64,000 nucleotides of DNA from Gemmatimonadaceae bacterium. Lineage in GTDB: Bacteria > Gemmatimonadota > Gemmatimonadetes > Gemmatimonadales > Gemmatimonadaceae. The DNA lies in contig JANYHT010000029.1 in the NCBI GenBank assembly GCA_025358925.1, positions 186,001 to 250,000 on the forward strand, written 5' to 3'. The notes under the pieces were generated by a model that saw nothing but the letters and a program-made list of their open reading frames with translations, searched no databases and was not told where the DNA came from. This document shows positions 8,593 through 16,279 of this stretch, piece after piece. A program made the position numbers and the translations under genes. Within the stretch, counting starts at the first letter, position 1; the number at the start of each line of letters is the position of its first letter.

Positions 8593-9278
8593 GCGTTGAT
8601 CGCGATTACGCGCGGGACCTGTATCCGTTTCTTTATGCGCCGAGTGATGAGTTCGCGGAGCACAGTACGGCGTTGCTCGCATCTGTGCGCAGTTCTACGC
8701 TCGCTAAATGCGCTGAGGTAACAGCGCTACGCACTGAATTGCTGATGGAATATGAAGCAGATCTCGAACGTGCCGCGGAGATGATGGCCGAACGATTTGC
8801 TCGTGGCGGAAAATTGTTGGCGTTCGGCAACGGCGGCAGTGCGACCGATGCGGATGACGCGGCGATGGATTGTCTGACACCGCTGCTCGCGGGCTGGCGT
8901 GCGTTGCCGGCGTGGTCGCTGCCAGCCGAGAGTGCGACCGTGACGGCGCTTGCGAATGATGTTGGTCCCGACCATGTGTTCACGCGACCGATCGCGGCGC
9001 TCGGTGAGCGTAACGACATCGCGTTGGGATTCTCGACCAGCGGGAGTTCGACGAATATCGTCACGGCGTTTGCCGAGGCCCGACGACGCGGCATGCTCAC
9101 GGTCGCATTCACCGGGTACGATGGTGGTGCGATCGCGCATGGCGGAAACGTGGATTTCTGTTTTATCGCGCGACGTGAGTTTGTGCCGCGTATTCAGGAG
9201 GGGCACGCAACGCTCTGGCACACTCTCTTGGAGTTGGTGCAGCAGCAACTGTCGCTCCTCGCGGAGCGTGCATCATGA
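8589..9278 (+). CDS. SIS-domain protein, phosphoheptose-isomerase-like (second copy)
   Basis: A 229-residue GmhA-like SIS protein that keeps the phosphate-binding loop LLAFGNGGSATDADDA and the second loop GFSTSGSSTNIV, but where GmhA has the catalytic Glu (HFAEEL) this protein has AAMDCL, so the normal heptose isomerase reaction may be lost. The C-terminal IQEGHATLWHTLLELV helix keeps the His. Paralogous to the SIS gene two positions upstream and closer to GmhA than that copy. Overlaps hypD by 4 bp. Why hydrogenase operons carry sugar-phosphate-binding proteins is not known to me. Confidence 0.78.
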   Translation: MSVDRDYARDLYPFLYAPSDEFAEHSTALLASVRSSTLAKCAEVTALRTELLMEYEADLERAAEMMAERFARGGKLLAFGNGGSATDADDAAMDCLTPLLAGWRALPAWSLPAESATVTALANDVGPDHVFTRPIAALGERNDIALGFSTSGSSTNIVTAFAEARRRGMLTVAFTGYDGGAIAHGGNVDFCFIARREFVPRIQEGHATLWHTLLELVQQQLSLLAERAS

Positions 9279-10420
9279 GCATGCGTTTCGTCGACGAATA
9301 CCGTGAGCCCGGTGGTATTGCCAAACTGAGCGCGGAGATTGAGCGGCTCGCGAAGGGACGACAAGTGAAGCTGATGGAGGTGTGCGGAGGCCATACGCAT
9401 GCCATCTATAAGCACGGCCTACAAGACTTGTTGCCGGAGAATGTGGAGCTCGTGCACGGCCCTGGGTGTCCCGTCTGTGTAATTCCGATGGGGCGCATCG
9501 ATGATGCGATTGCGATTGCGCATATGCCGGGTGTGATCTTCGCCACGTACGGCGACATGATGCGCGTGCCCAGTTCGACGGGAAGCTTGATTGATGCGAA
9601 GGCTGACGGCGCCGATGTGCGCTTTATCTATTCGCCACTCGACGCGCTTACCTTGGCACGGAAAAATCCAGACCGTGAGGTGGTGTTCTTCGCGGTGGGG
9701 TTTGAAACCACGGCGCCCTCAACGGCCGCGACGCTCCTTCGTGCGCGAGACGAGGGGTTAAAGAATTTTTCCGTGTTCTGCAACCACGTGACGATCATTC
9801 CGGCCATCAAGGCAATACTTGATTCGCCAGGAATGTCGTTGGACGGCTTTGTCGGTCCCGGGCACGTGGCGACGATTATTGGCGTGCGTCCGTTCGATTT
9901 TATTCCGCGCGAGTACGGACTGCCCATCGCGATAACGGGCTTCGAGCCATCGGACATCTTGCAATCGGTCGTGATGCTCTTGCGACAATTGACGGATGGT
10001 CCGGTGCGCGTGGAGAATCAGTATGCGCGTGTGGTGCGCGACGACGGCAACCGTCGAGCGCTGGAGATCCTCGCCGAAACGATGCAACTCCGACCATTTT
10101 TTGAGTGGCGTGGGCTTGGATTTATTTCGCAAAGCGCGTTGGCGATCCGTCCCGAATTTGCGCAGTTCGATGCGGAAGCGCGCTTCGCGGTGCCGAACGT
10201 TCGCGTAACTGATCCGAAAGCGTGCCAGTGTGGCGAAGTGCTGAAAGGCGCGATTAAACCGTGGCAATGTAAGGTGTTCGGAAACGCGTGTACGCCAGAA
10301 ACGCCGATCGGCTCCTGCATGGTGTCACCCGAGGGCGCGTGTGCCGCGTACTACAACTACGGTCGCTATTCACTCATGCGGCGTGGTGTCGCATCTGTGC
10401 AAGCGGCAGGTGTTCCGTGA
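9275..10420 (+). CDS. hypD: Hydrogenase maturation protein HypD
   Basis: HypD (381 residues) is the iron-sulfur scaffold on which, with HypC, the Fe(CN)2CO group is built. All family motifs are present: MEVCGGHTHAIYKHGLQDLL, GPGCPVCVIP, FAVGFETTAPSTAA, GPGHVATIIG, and the C-terminal [4Fe-4S] ligands in CQCGEVLKG, WQCKVFGNACTPETP and GSCMVSPEGACAAYY. The gene is coupled to its neighbours by ATGA overlaps on both sides, within the hyp operon. Confidence 0.98.
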   Translation: MSMRFVDEYREPGGIAKLSAEIERLAKGRQVKLMEVCGGHTHAIYKHGLQDLLPENVELVHGPGCPVCVIPMGRIDDAIAIAHMPGVIFATYGDMMRVPSSTGSLIDAKADGADVRFIYSPLDALTLARKNPDREVVFFAVGFETTAPSTAATLLRARDEGLKNFSVFCNHVTIIPAIKAILDSPGMSLDGFVGPGHVATIIGVRPFDFIPREYGLPIAITGFEPSDILQSVVMLLRQLTDGPVRVENQYARVVRDDGNRRALEILAETMQLRPFFEWRGLGFISQSALAIRPEFAQFDAEARFAVPNVRVTDPKACQCGEVLKGAIKPWQCKVFGNACTPETPIGSCMVSPEGACAAYYNYGRYSLMRRGVASVQAAGVP

Positions 10421-11523
10421 TGAGTAGTGGACGCATCGAGTTATCGCTGCCGACGCAACTCGATCGCATGGAGCGCGCACGCGTCGTGCGCGATGCAACG
10501 CCACGATTGCGCGATGAGCACGTCACGCTCAGTCACGGGAGCGGTGGTAAATCGAGTCGAGCGCTTATCGAATCGATCATTCTTCCGGCGTTTAACAACG
10601 CCTTGCTTGACGGAAGCGCGGACAGCGCGATACTACGCATGCCGAACGACAGCGAACGGATTGCGTTCACGACGGATAGCTATGTGGTGAGTCCGCTGTT
10701 TTTTCCGGGCGGTGACATCGGCAAGCTCGCTGTGAACGGCACGATTAACGATCTCGCCATGTCTGGCGCGCGGCCGCTGGCGTTGTCGGTGGGGCTCATT
10801 CTGGAAGAAGGGCTCGACATGGCCATCTTGCGTCGGGTAATTGCATCGATCGCGGCTGCGGCAGCGTTGGCCGGCGTCCCAATCGCGACGGGTGATACAA
10901 AAGTCGTACAGCGTGGGAAAGCCGACGGGCTCTTTATCAATACGAGTGGTGTCGGTGCCGTACCGAACCATTGTCGCCTTTCGATGGATCTCATCCAGCC
11001 AGGCGACGCAGTGCTCCTGAGTGGGTTCATCGGCGATCATGGCATGGCCGTAATGCTCGCACGTGAGGCCTTGGAACTGGATGCGGATATCGAAACCGAT
11101 AGCGCACCATTGCACGACCTCGTCGCGGACTTGTTAGCAGCCGCACCGGACACACGTACCATCAAAGATCCGACGCGCGGTGGTGTTGCCAGCACCCTCA
11201 ACGAAATTGCCTCGCGTACAAAACTTGCGATCAGCATTGACGAAGATCGCGTGCCCGTGCGGATCACGGTGCGTGGTGCGTGCGAGATTCTCGGGCTCGA
11301 GCCGCTGCATATCGCGAACGAAGGCAAGCTGGTGGCCATCGTCCCGCGCGTGCAAGCGGATGCAGCGTTGAGCGCATTGCGCAGACATGCGTTTGGTGCC
11401 GATGCGGCCATCATCGGTGAAATTCTGCGCGAGCCCGAAGGGATGGTGCTGTTACGTACCGGTATTGGAGGCTCACGCGTGCTGGACATGCTCGTGGGCG
11501 ATCCATTGCCGCGCATCTGTTAG
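10420..11523 (+). CDS. hypE: Hydrogenase maturation protein HypE
   Basis: HypE (367 residues) dehydrates the thiocarbamate on its C-terminal cysteine to thiocyanate using ATP. It is a PurM-like protein: VTLSHGSGGKSSRALIES near the N-terminus, GTINDLAMSGARPLALS, IATGDTKVVQRGKADGL, DPTRGGVASTLNEIA, and the invariant C-terminal PRIC. The start ATG at 10420 overlaps the hypD stop by 1 bp (TGATG context). A 31-bp gap with a strong GGAGG follows before the hydrogenase small subunit. Confidence 0.98.
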   Translation: MSSGRIELSLPTQLDRMERARVVRDATPRLRDEHVTLSHGSGGKSSRALIESIILPAFNNALLDGSADSAILRMPNDSERIAFTTDSYVVSPLFFPGGDIGKLAVNGTINDLAMSGARPLALSVGLILEEGLDMAILRRVIASIAAAAALAGVPIATGDTKVVQRGKADGLFINTSGVGAVPNHCRLSMDLIQPGDAVLLSGFIGDHGMAVMLAREALELDADIETDSAPLHDLVADLLAAAPDTRTIKDPTRGGVASTLNEIASRTKLAISIDEDRVPVRITVRGACEILGLEPLHIANEGKLVAIVPRVQADAALSALRRHAFGADAAIIGEILREPEGMVLLRTGIGGSRVLDMLVGDPLPRIC

Positions 11524-11554
11524 CGACGCACACGCAACCGGAGGTACGCACAAC

Positions 11555-12838
11555 ATGACGACGGCAACAATCGAGACACGCGCGTCCGCACCCGCAACAC
11601 TTCCCAAAGAGAAACCCGAGCGACTTCCGCTGGGCCCCCTGAAAACCATTCACGTATTTTGGATGGCGGGTATGAGTTGCGACGGTTGCACCATCACTGT
11701 TGCTGGCGCAACCAATCCAGGAATTGAAGGATTGTTGAATGGCACCGTACCCGCGATGCCAAAAGTATTGTTGCACCATCCGGTGCTTTCAGTTGAAGCC
11801 GGTGCGGAATTCATGGCATCATTTAAAAAGGCACATGACGGCACGCTAGGCGATCCGTACGTGGTGGTTTTTGAAGGGTCGGTGCCAGACGAGCGCATCG
11901 CCGCGCGCACCGGTGGTTACTGGTCGGCGATGGGCTCGGAGCTGATGCCTGGCGAAGCGGAGGGGGGCGAAACGCGCATGGTGCCAACAGCGGAATGGTT
12001 AAGCCGACTCGCGCCCGGCGCAGCTGCCATGATTGCGATTGGTACGTGCGCAACGTGGGGCGGTATTCCGTCGGCGGAAGGCAATCCAACAAACGCAATG
12101 AGCGTGATGGATTTCCTCGGCAAGGACTTCCGGAGCGCGTTCGGTCTGCCGGTCATCAACATTCCGGGATGTGCGCCACAAGGTGACAATTTCACCGAAA
12201 CAGTGTTCGCCATTTTGCTTTTCCTGCAGGGGCTTGGCCCGCTGCCCGCGTTTGACGAATTAGGACGTCCGTCTTGGTTGTACGGCGAAACGGTGCATCG
12301 CGGGTGTACGCGCGCGGGCTACTACGAAGAAGGCGTGTTCGCGAAAGAGTACGGCGATCCGGAATGTTTGGTCGAAATCGGATGCTGGGGACCGGTGGTG
12401 AATTGCAACATTGTGAAACGCGGCGCGATCAATCACATGGGTGGGTGCATGGAGGCCGGAGGTGTGTGCATTGCCTGCACGATGCCCGGTTTTCCTGACA
12501 AATTTTCGCCGTTCTACAAAGCACCACCGGGCGGAATTATTTCCACCACGATGTCGCACGGTGTGGGCGGCGTCATTCGTCGACTGCGTCGCCTGAGCAA
12601 TCGTCATGCAAGCCGCGAACATCGGTGGGATGTGAATAACGATGTGCCAAGCGGTTGGGCGCACGTTCCAGGCTCATCGATGGGGCTCAAGGTGATGGAA
12701 CTCTTCTATCAGAAGTGGCAGCACTGGGGAGCGCGTCAACCCGGACGGCGGAAGGGCGAGGAAGCATGGTTGTGGGGTGGAACGCGTCCGGGTCAACCAA
12801 GCGACTATAACGATCATAGTGTTTCGGAGGGGAAATGA
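11555..12838 (+). CDS. hhyS: [NiFe] hydrogenase small subunit, group 1h (HhyS)
   Basis: The 427-residue electron-transfer subunit, carrying three iron-sulfur clusters from the NiFe site to the acceptor. No Tat signal is present, as expected for actinobacterial-type (group 1h/5) enzymes. Cluster motifs: MAGMSCDGCTITV near residues 37-49 with Asp43 between the cysteines, GTCATWGG, NIPGCAPQGDN, HRGCTRAGYYEEG with C-x5-C-x5-C downstream, and GGVCIACTMPGFPDKF. In the structurally known R. eutropha homologue the proximal cluster is held by three Cys and one Asp; Asp43 here fits that. Start ATG at 11555 has GGAGG at 11540-11544. Confidence 0.95.
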   Translation: MTTATIETRASAPATLPKEKPERLPLGPLKTIHVFWMAGMSCDGCTITVAGATNPGIEGLLNGTVPAMPKVLLHHPVLSVEAGAEFMASFKKAHDGTLGDPYVVVFEGSVPDERIAARTGGYWSAMGSELMPGEAEGGETRMVPTAEWLSRLAPGAAAMIAIGTCATWGGIPSAEGNPTNAMSVMDFLGKDFRSAFGLPVINIPGCAPQGDNFTETVFAILLFLQGLGPLPAFDELGRPSWLYGETVHRGCTRAGYYEEGVFAKEYGDPECLVEIGCWGPVVNCNIVKRGAINHMGGCMEAGGVCIACTMPGFPDKFSPFYKAPPGGIISTTMSHGVGGVIRRLRRLSNRHASREHRWDVNNDVPSGWAHVPGSSMGLKVMELFYQKWQHWGARQPGRRKGEEAWLWGGTRPGQPSDYNDHSVSEGK

Positions 12839-13128
12839 CCGACGCCGAACTTTGGTCCGCTTGGCGCATGTGGATGGTGCTGGCCACGGTCGTCATTTTG
12901 GTTGCTGCCGTACTCCTGGTCGCCATATGGCAAACCGCGCGCGGTATTTATCGCGAGGCGCTCCGCGCACTGAGTGCCGCGGATAAAATTCGCGAAAATA
13001 CGAACCCGATTTGGGCGCTGAAGACGACGAACGAAGTGGCCACATCTATGTTAGAAACCGTGCAGCATATCGAGCAAGACGGCGGTGCGTTGGCAGCCGC
13101 TCTCCAGTCACACGCAGGCGCTCACTAA
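12835..13128 (+). CDS. Small single-pass membrane protein 1 of the hydrogenase locus
   Basis: Ninety-seven residues. One transmembrane helix (about residues 13-32), then a basic/amphipathic helix (ARGIYREALRALSAADKI), then ENTNPIWALKTTNEV and a final helix. ATGA overlap with the small-subunit stop and a GGAGGGG before the ATG show tight coupling. It is the first of five proteins with the same plan lying between the two hydrogenase subunits. I recognise no named family. The shared pattern is [NH]-T-x-x-[IL]-x-x-L-x-x-T after the first amphipathic helix. Likely a membrane anchor or quinone-access subunit, by analogy with the HucM stalk of another hydrogenase; inference only. Confidence 0.85.
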   Translation: MTDAELWSAWRMWMVLATVVILVAAVLLVAIWQTARGIYREALRALSAADKIRENTNPIWALKTTNEVATSMLETVQHIEQDGGALAAALQSHAGAH

Positions 13129-13140
13129 CTCCCTCTCACT

Positions 13141-13485
13141 ATGCAAACGTCAATTTCGATGCCCACTGCTGAGGCGATCCAAAACGTCTGGACGGTGTCG
13201 CTGGCGGTGTTTGTTGTTGTGTTGATCGTCGTCGCCACACTGTTGACGCTGATCTTGCGCACCGCTCATGACATCAAGGCTGGTGTCGCCATTATCTGGA
13301 ACGTGGGACAACGCATCGCGAATAACACCATTCAACTCGCGATGTTAGCCAAAACGAACGCCGCCTCGCAGCAGATTCTGACATCGGCGGTTGGCGTTAT
13401 TGGCGCGACCGCTGCAATCACGACGCATGCCGAGTCGTGCCCGGGTTGTCCGGCGTGCGTGCTTGGCCAGCGGTGGCAACGATGA
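13141..13485 (+). CDS. Small single-pass membrane protein 2, with C-terminal Cys-rich motif
   Basis: A 114-residue protein of the same plan as its four neighbours: transmembrane helix (about residues 21-40), amphipathic helix, then ANNTIQLAMLAKTN and a second helix. It differs by ending in ESCPGCPACVLGQ, three cysteines spaced C-x2-C-x2-C (residues 100, 103, 106), which could bind a metal or an iron-sulfur cluster or be lipidated. Overlaps the next gene by 4 bp. Function unknown; position between hydrogenase subunits suggests an accessory role in electron transfer or membrane attachment. Confidence 0.85.
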   Translation: MQTSISMPTAEAIQNVWTVSLAVFVVVLIVVATLLTLILRTAHDIKAGVAIIWNVGQRIANNTIQLAMLAKTNAASQQILTSAVGVIGATAAITTHAESCPGCPACVLGQRWQR

Positions 13486-13799
13486 ACGTCTTTACGTTGC
13501 TCATGCTGCTCTCGGTGGTGGGCGCTGCTGCGCTCTTCATCGCGCTCGCGATTTTTCTCTTCGCGATCGCTGGGCAGCTCGAAAAAATTGGCGGCGAGGA
13601 GAAGGGGTACGGGGTAGCAGCCAGCTACCTGTCAAAAATCCGCATGGGCTTACGTGCGATTGAGGTCGAGACCGGGATGATTGCACCGCAGGTCACGCAG
13701 CTCAATACCACGCTCACCAGCGTGCGTGATGGCCTGATTGTGGTTGACGCAAATCTGGGCGCACTCATTGCTGCCGTGTCGCGACAGGTGGTGCTATGA
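13482..13799 (+). CDS. Small single-pass membrane protein 3 of the hydrogenase locus
   Basis: A 105-residue protein starting at the ATG overlapping the previous stop (ATGA). The N-terminus itself is the transmembrane helix (about residues 3-30, VFTLLMLLSVVGAAALFIA), followed by GQLEKIGGEEKGYGV and a long helix with IAPQVTQLNTTLTSV, the most divergent version of the shared [NH]-T-x-x-[IL]-x-x-L motif. No known domain recognised. Coupled to both neighbours by 4-bp overlaps. Confidence 0.83.
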   Translation: MNVFTLLMLLSVVGAAALFIALAIFLFAIAGQLEKIGGEEKGYGVAASYLSKIRMGLRAIEVETGMIAPQVTQLNTTLTSVRDGLIVVDANLGALIAAVSRQVVL

Positions 13800-14098
13800 C
13801 CGAACCACTCATGCCACCCGCTTTATACGTGATTTGGTGGGTCGGGCTCATCGTGACGCTGGTCGTGTTTGTTCCTCTCTCCGTGTATTTGCTGCATCGC
13901 ACATTCATGGCATCCCGCTCCATTCGACGGTACGCCGACGAAGCGCTGACTGCCGCCGCAGGCATTGCGGGCAACACGAAATACATCCCCGCGCTCGATA
14001 GCACGATCGCCGTCGGCAGCGCGATGGTTGGCGTCGCCGGACACATCAGCGCGAAGCTCGACACGGCCGCGACCGTGCTCGCGCAACGCACGGAGTGA
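13796..14098 (+). CDS. Small single-pass membrane protein 4 of the hydrogenase locus
   Basis: A 100-residue protein with one transmembrane helix (about residues 11-33), a basic stretch (RTFMASRSIRRYADEA), then AGNTKYIPALDSTIAV carrying the shared motif, and a final helix. Same architecture as the other four proteins of the cluster, which suggests they arose by tandem duplication and could form a hetero-oligomeric membrane assembly. ATGA overlap upstream, GTGA overlap downstream. Confidence 0.83.
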   Translation: MTEPLMPPALYVIWWVGLIVTLVVFVPLSVYLLHRTFMASRSIRRYADEALTAAAGIAGNTKYIPALDSTIAVGSAMVGVAGHISAKLDTAATVLAQRTE

Positions 14099-14373
14099 AA
14101 GAAACGACCATGCTGCAAACACTCACGCTTATCACCGTCGCCCTCGTAGTCCTGGCGCTCGCAGGGTATCTCATCGCGATCGTGGTGCAACTCGCGGCCG
14201 CGAGAAAAAGCATTGCGGCCATTGCGAATGGACTTGAAGCGGTCGCGGGACACACTGCTCCACTTCCGGAAAAACTCACTACGATCAACGGCGCACTTGT
14301 GCAGTTGCTCGCGGGCCTTACAACCGCCGATCACCATCTCGGACGCGTTGCCACCATCTTCAAACTCGGCTAG
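14095..14373 (+). CDS. Small single-pass membrane protein 5 of the hydrogenase locus
   Basis: Ninety-two residues from the GTG at 14095 (GTGA overlap with the previous gene); an ATG at 14110 is an alternative giving 87 residues. Transmembrane helix (about residues 10-32), then AARKSIAAIANGLEAVAGH, the shared motif as HTAPLPEKLTTINGAL, and a last helix. Ends 3 bp before the large-subunit gene. No recognised family. Fifth and last member of the tandem set. Confidence 0.83.
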   Translation: MKETTMLQTLTLITVALVVLALAGYLIAIVVQLAAARKSIAAIANGLEAVAGHTAPLPEKLTTINGALVQLLAGLTTADHHLGRVATIFKLG

Positions 14374-14376
14374 CCC

Positions 14377-16275
14377 ATGTGCTTTAAGAACCTTCCGATC
14401 GAGTTCGACGCGCAGGGCAAAGCCTTTCTCAAAGATGGCGCGGCCAATCCGTACAGCACCGCAGTTGCGGCCCCGCCCGGTGTGCCAAAGCAGCTGGATC
14501 ACGATAAAGTGTTGGAGTTGGTCAAGCGCAACGGACACATCAAAGACGTGGATTATGATCCCGTCACACGCGTCGCTGGCGCACTGGCGTTTCACACCGT
14601 GACCGATGTCCGTGAACGCAAAGTGTTGGAGGCTCGATCCGTCGCCACGCTGTTTCGTGGGTACGAAGTGATCATGATTGGCCGAGACCCACGCGATGCG
14701 ATTTACATCACCAGCCGCGCGTGTGGCGTGTGTGGCGGCGTGCACTCCACATGCTCCGCACTCGCTATCGAAATGGCTATCGGCTGTCAGCCGCCGCCGT
14801 TGGGCGTACTCATTCGTAACATCGCGTTAGCGCTCGAGTTTCTGTACGATCACCCGCTACATCTGCACTTGCTGGCTGGTCCCGATTACTCGGCGGCAAT
14901 CGTTGAGGGCACCAACCCTGGTCTGCTTGATCGTGCGCGCACGACGCCAGCGAAATACGCAGAAGTGCATGGATATCGCACGATGTTTGACCTCATGACG
15001 GATCTCAATCCGTTAAGCGGTAACCTGTATCTCGAAGCGCTTGGTATGACACGCGTTGCGCGTGAAGCGTACGTGCTGATTTGTGGCAAGTATCCGCATC
15101 CGCAAACCATCGTGCCCGGCGGCATGAGCTCGACCATCAACCTCACGGTGATGAACGAGATGTACGTGCGCTTAAGTCAGTTTTTTGACTACGGCAAAAA
15201 GATTGCGCGCATTTGGGATGACATTACCGAGTTTTTTTACGACGCAGATCCGAAGTACAAACTGGTCGGCTCGCGGCGCGCGAACATGATCGACACTGGC
15301 ATCTTCGACGTTCCAGAGGCGTACGACACGACGTACAAAAATTGCACGTCGTGGGGCGACAAACGCTGGGCAACACCAGGAGCCATTGTTGACGGCGTGT
15401 TAGTGACGACCGATTTGCAGAAGATCAACATGGGCATCGAAGAGTTTGTCGAACATTCGTATTACGATGAGTGGACCGGCAGCGGACAAACGTCACACTT
15501 CCCCACCGATCCAGCAGGACATCCGCTGTCGCCATATCACCCGTGGAACAAGGTCACAAAGCCGAAGCCGGGTGCCCAGAGTTGGAAAGAGAAATACACA
15601 TGGGACACGGCACCGCGCTGGGATCGGTTGGGTATGGAAGCGGGTTGCTACGCGCGCATGTGGAATACGGCTGTCGCCCAGAAACACCCGGAAAATCCAT
15701 TCATCGAAGCCACGGGACACTCACTCAAAGTGCGCTTACCACGTGGCAAGCTTCCCGAGACAGAAATCGAATGGCATGTGCCCGACGTGTGGAACGCGTT
15801 CGAGCGCAACCGCTCACGGGCGTACTGTGTCGGGTACACGGCAATGATCGCGATGAACAACTGGATGGCCGCGATGGATCGTCTGAAAGACGGCGATACA
15901 AAAACGTCCACAAAGTTTGACATGCCCAAGCGCGGTGAGCAAATGGGTGTTGGCTTTTGGGGTGCAGGACGCGGCTATCTCACGCATCACCTCGTGCTCG
16001 ACCGTGGCGCGGTCTCGAACTACCAAATTGTCACGCCCTCCACATGGAACGCGTCGCCGACTGATCGTTGGGGACAACCGGGGCCGTACGAAGAGGCGGT
16101 GATGAACACGCCGCTGTTGGAGGAGTCGACCGATCCGGCAAAGTTTCGCGGCATTGATATTCTGCGTGCGATTCGAAGCTTCGATCCCTGCATGCCGTGT
16201 ACCACGCACATTCAGTCGGAAGCAGGAATGATTACGCGCGAAGTCAACACGTGCGCGTGCGGGTTAGACGACTAG
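14377..16275 (+). CDS. hhyL: [NiFe] hydrogenase large subunit, group 1h (HhyL)
   Basis: The 632-residue catalytic subunit. The four active-site cysteines lie in the L1 motif SRACGVCGGVHSTCSALAIE (about residues 112-131) and the L2 motif FDPCMPCTTHI near the C-terminus. The N-terminal IEFDAQGKAFLKDG, RVAGALAFHTV and ATLFRGYEVIMIGRDPRDA blocks match actinobacterial-type high-affinity enzymes able to oxidise atmospheric H2 (family knowledge). After L2 come about 21 residues ending NTCACGLDD, which in this class include an extra Cys-x-Cys and may be cleaved during maturation. The first residues MCFKNLP also carry a Cys2. Confidence 0.96.
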   Translation: MCFKNLPIEFDAQGKAFLKDGAANPYSTAVAAPPGVPKQLDHDKVLELVKRNGHIKDVDYDPVTRVAGALAFHTVTDVRERKVLEARSVATLFRGYEVIMIGRDPRDAIYITSRACGVCGGVHSTCSALAIEMAIGCQPPPLGVLIRNIALALEFLYDHPLHLHLLAGPDYSAAIVEGTNPGLLDRARTTPAKYAEVHGYRTMFDLMTDLNPLSGNLYLEALGMTRVAREAYVLICGKYPHPQTIVPGGMSSTINLTVMNEMYVRLSQFFDYGKKIARIWDDITEFFYDADPKYKLVGSRRANMIDTGIFDVPEAYDTTYKNCTSWGDKRWATPGAIVDGVLVTTDLQKINMGIEEFVEHSYYDEWTGSGQTSHFPTDPAGHPLSPYHPWNKVTKPKPGAQSWKEKYTWDTAPRWDRLGMEAGCYARMWNTAVAQKHPENPFIEATGHSLKVRLPRGKLPETEIEWHVPDVWNAFERNRSRAYCVGYTAMIAMNNWMAAMDRLKDGDTKTSTKFDMPKRGEQMGVGFWGAGRGYLTHHLVLDRGAVSNYQIVTPSTWNASPTDRWGQPGPYEEAVMNTPLLEESTDPAKFRGIDILRAIRSFDPCMPCTTHIQSEAGMITREVNTCACGLDD

Positions 16276-16279
16276 CGCG

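Noticed and set aside
13765-14745. A 326-codon open frame on the minus strand opposite the small membrane genes and the start of hhyL
   Set aside because: Its translation has no recognisable domain, and the plus strand carries five coupled genes and the hydrogenase start. It is a compositional shadow of high-GC codon use.
14377-16275. Large subunit as a group 2a (Huc) or group 1d enzyme
   Set aside because: L1 SRACGVCGGVHSTCSALAIE, L2 FDPCMPCTTHI and no Tat signal on the small subunit fit group 1h; group 2a has a different L2 (recalled as SFDSCLVCTVH).
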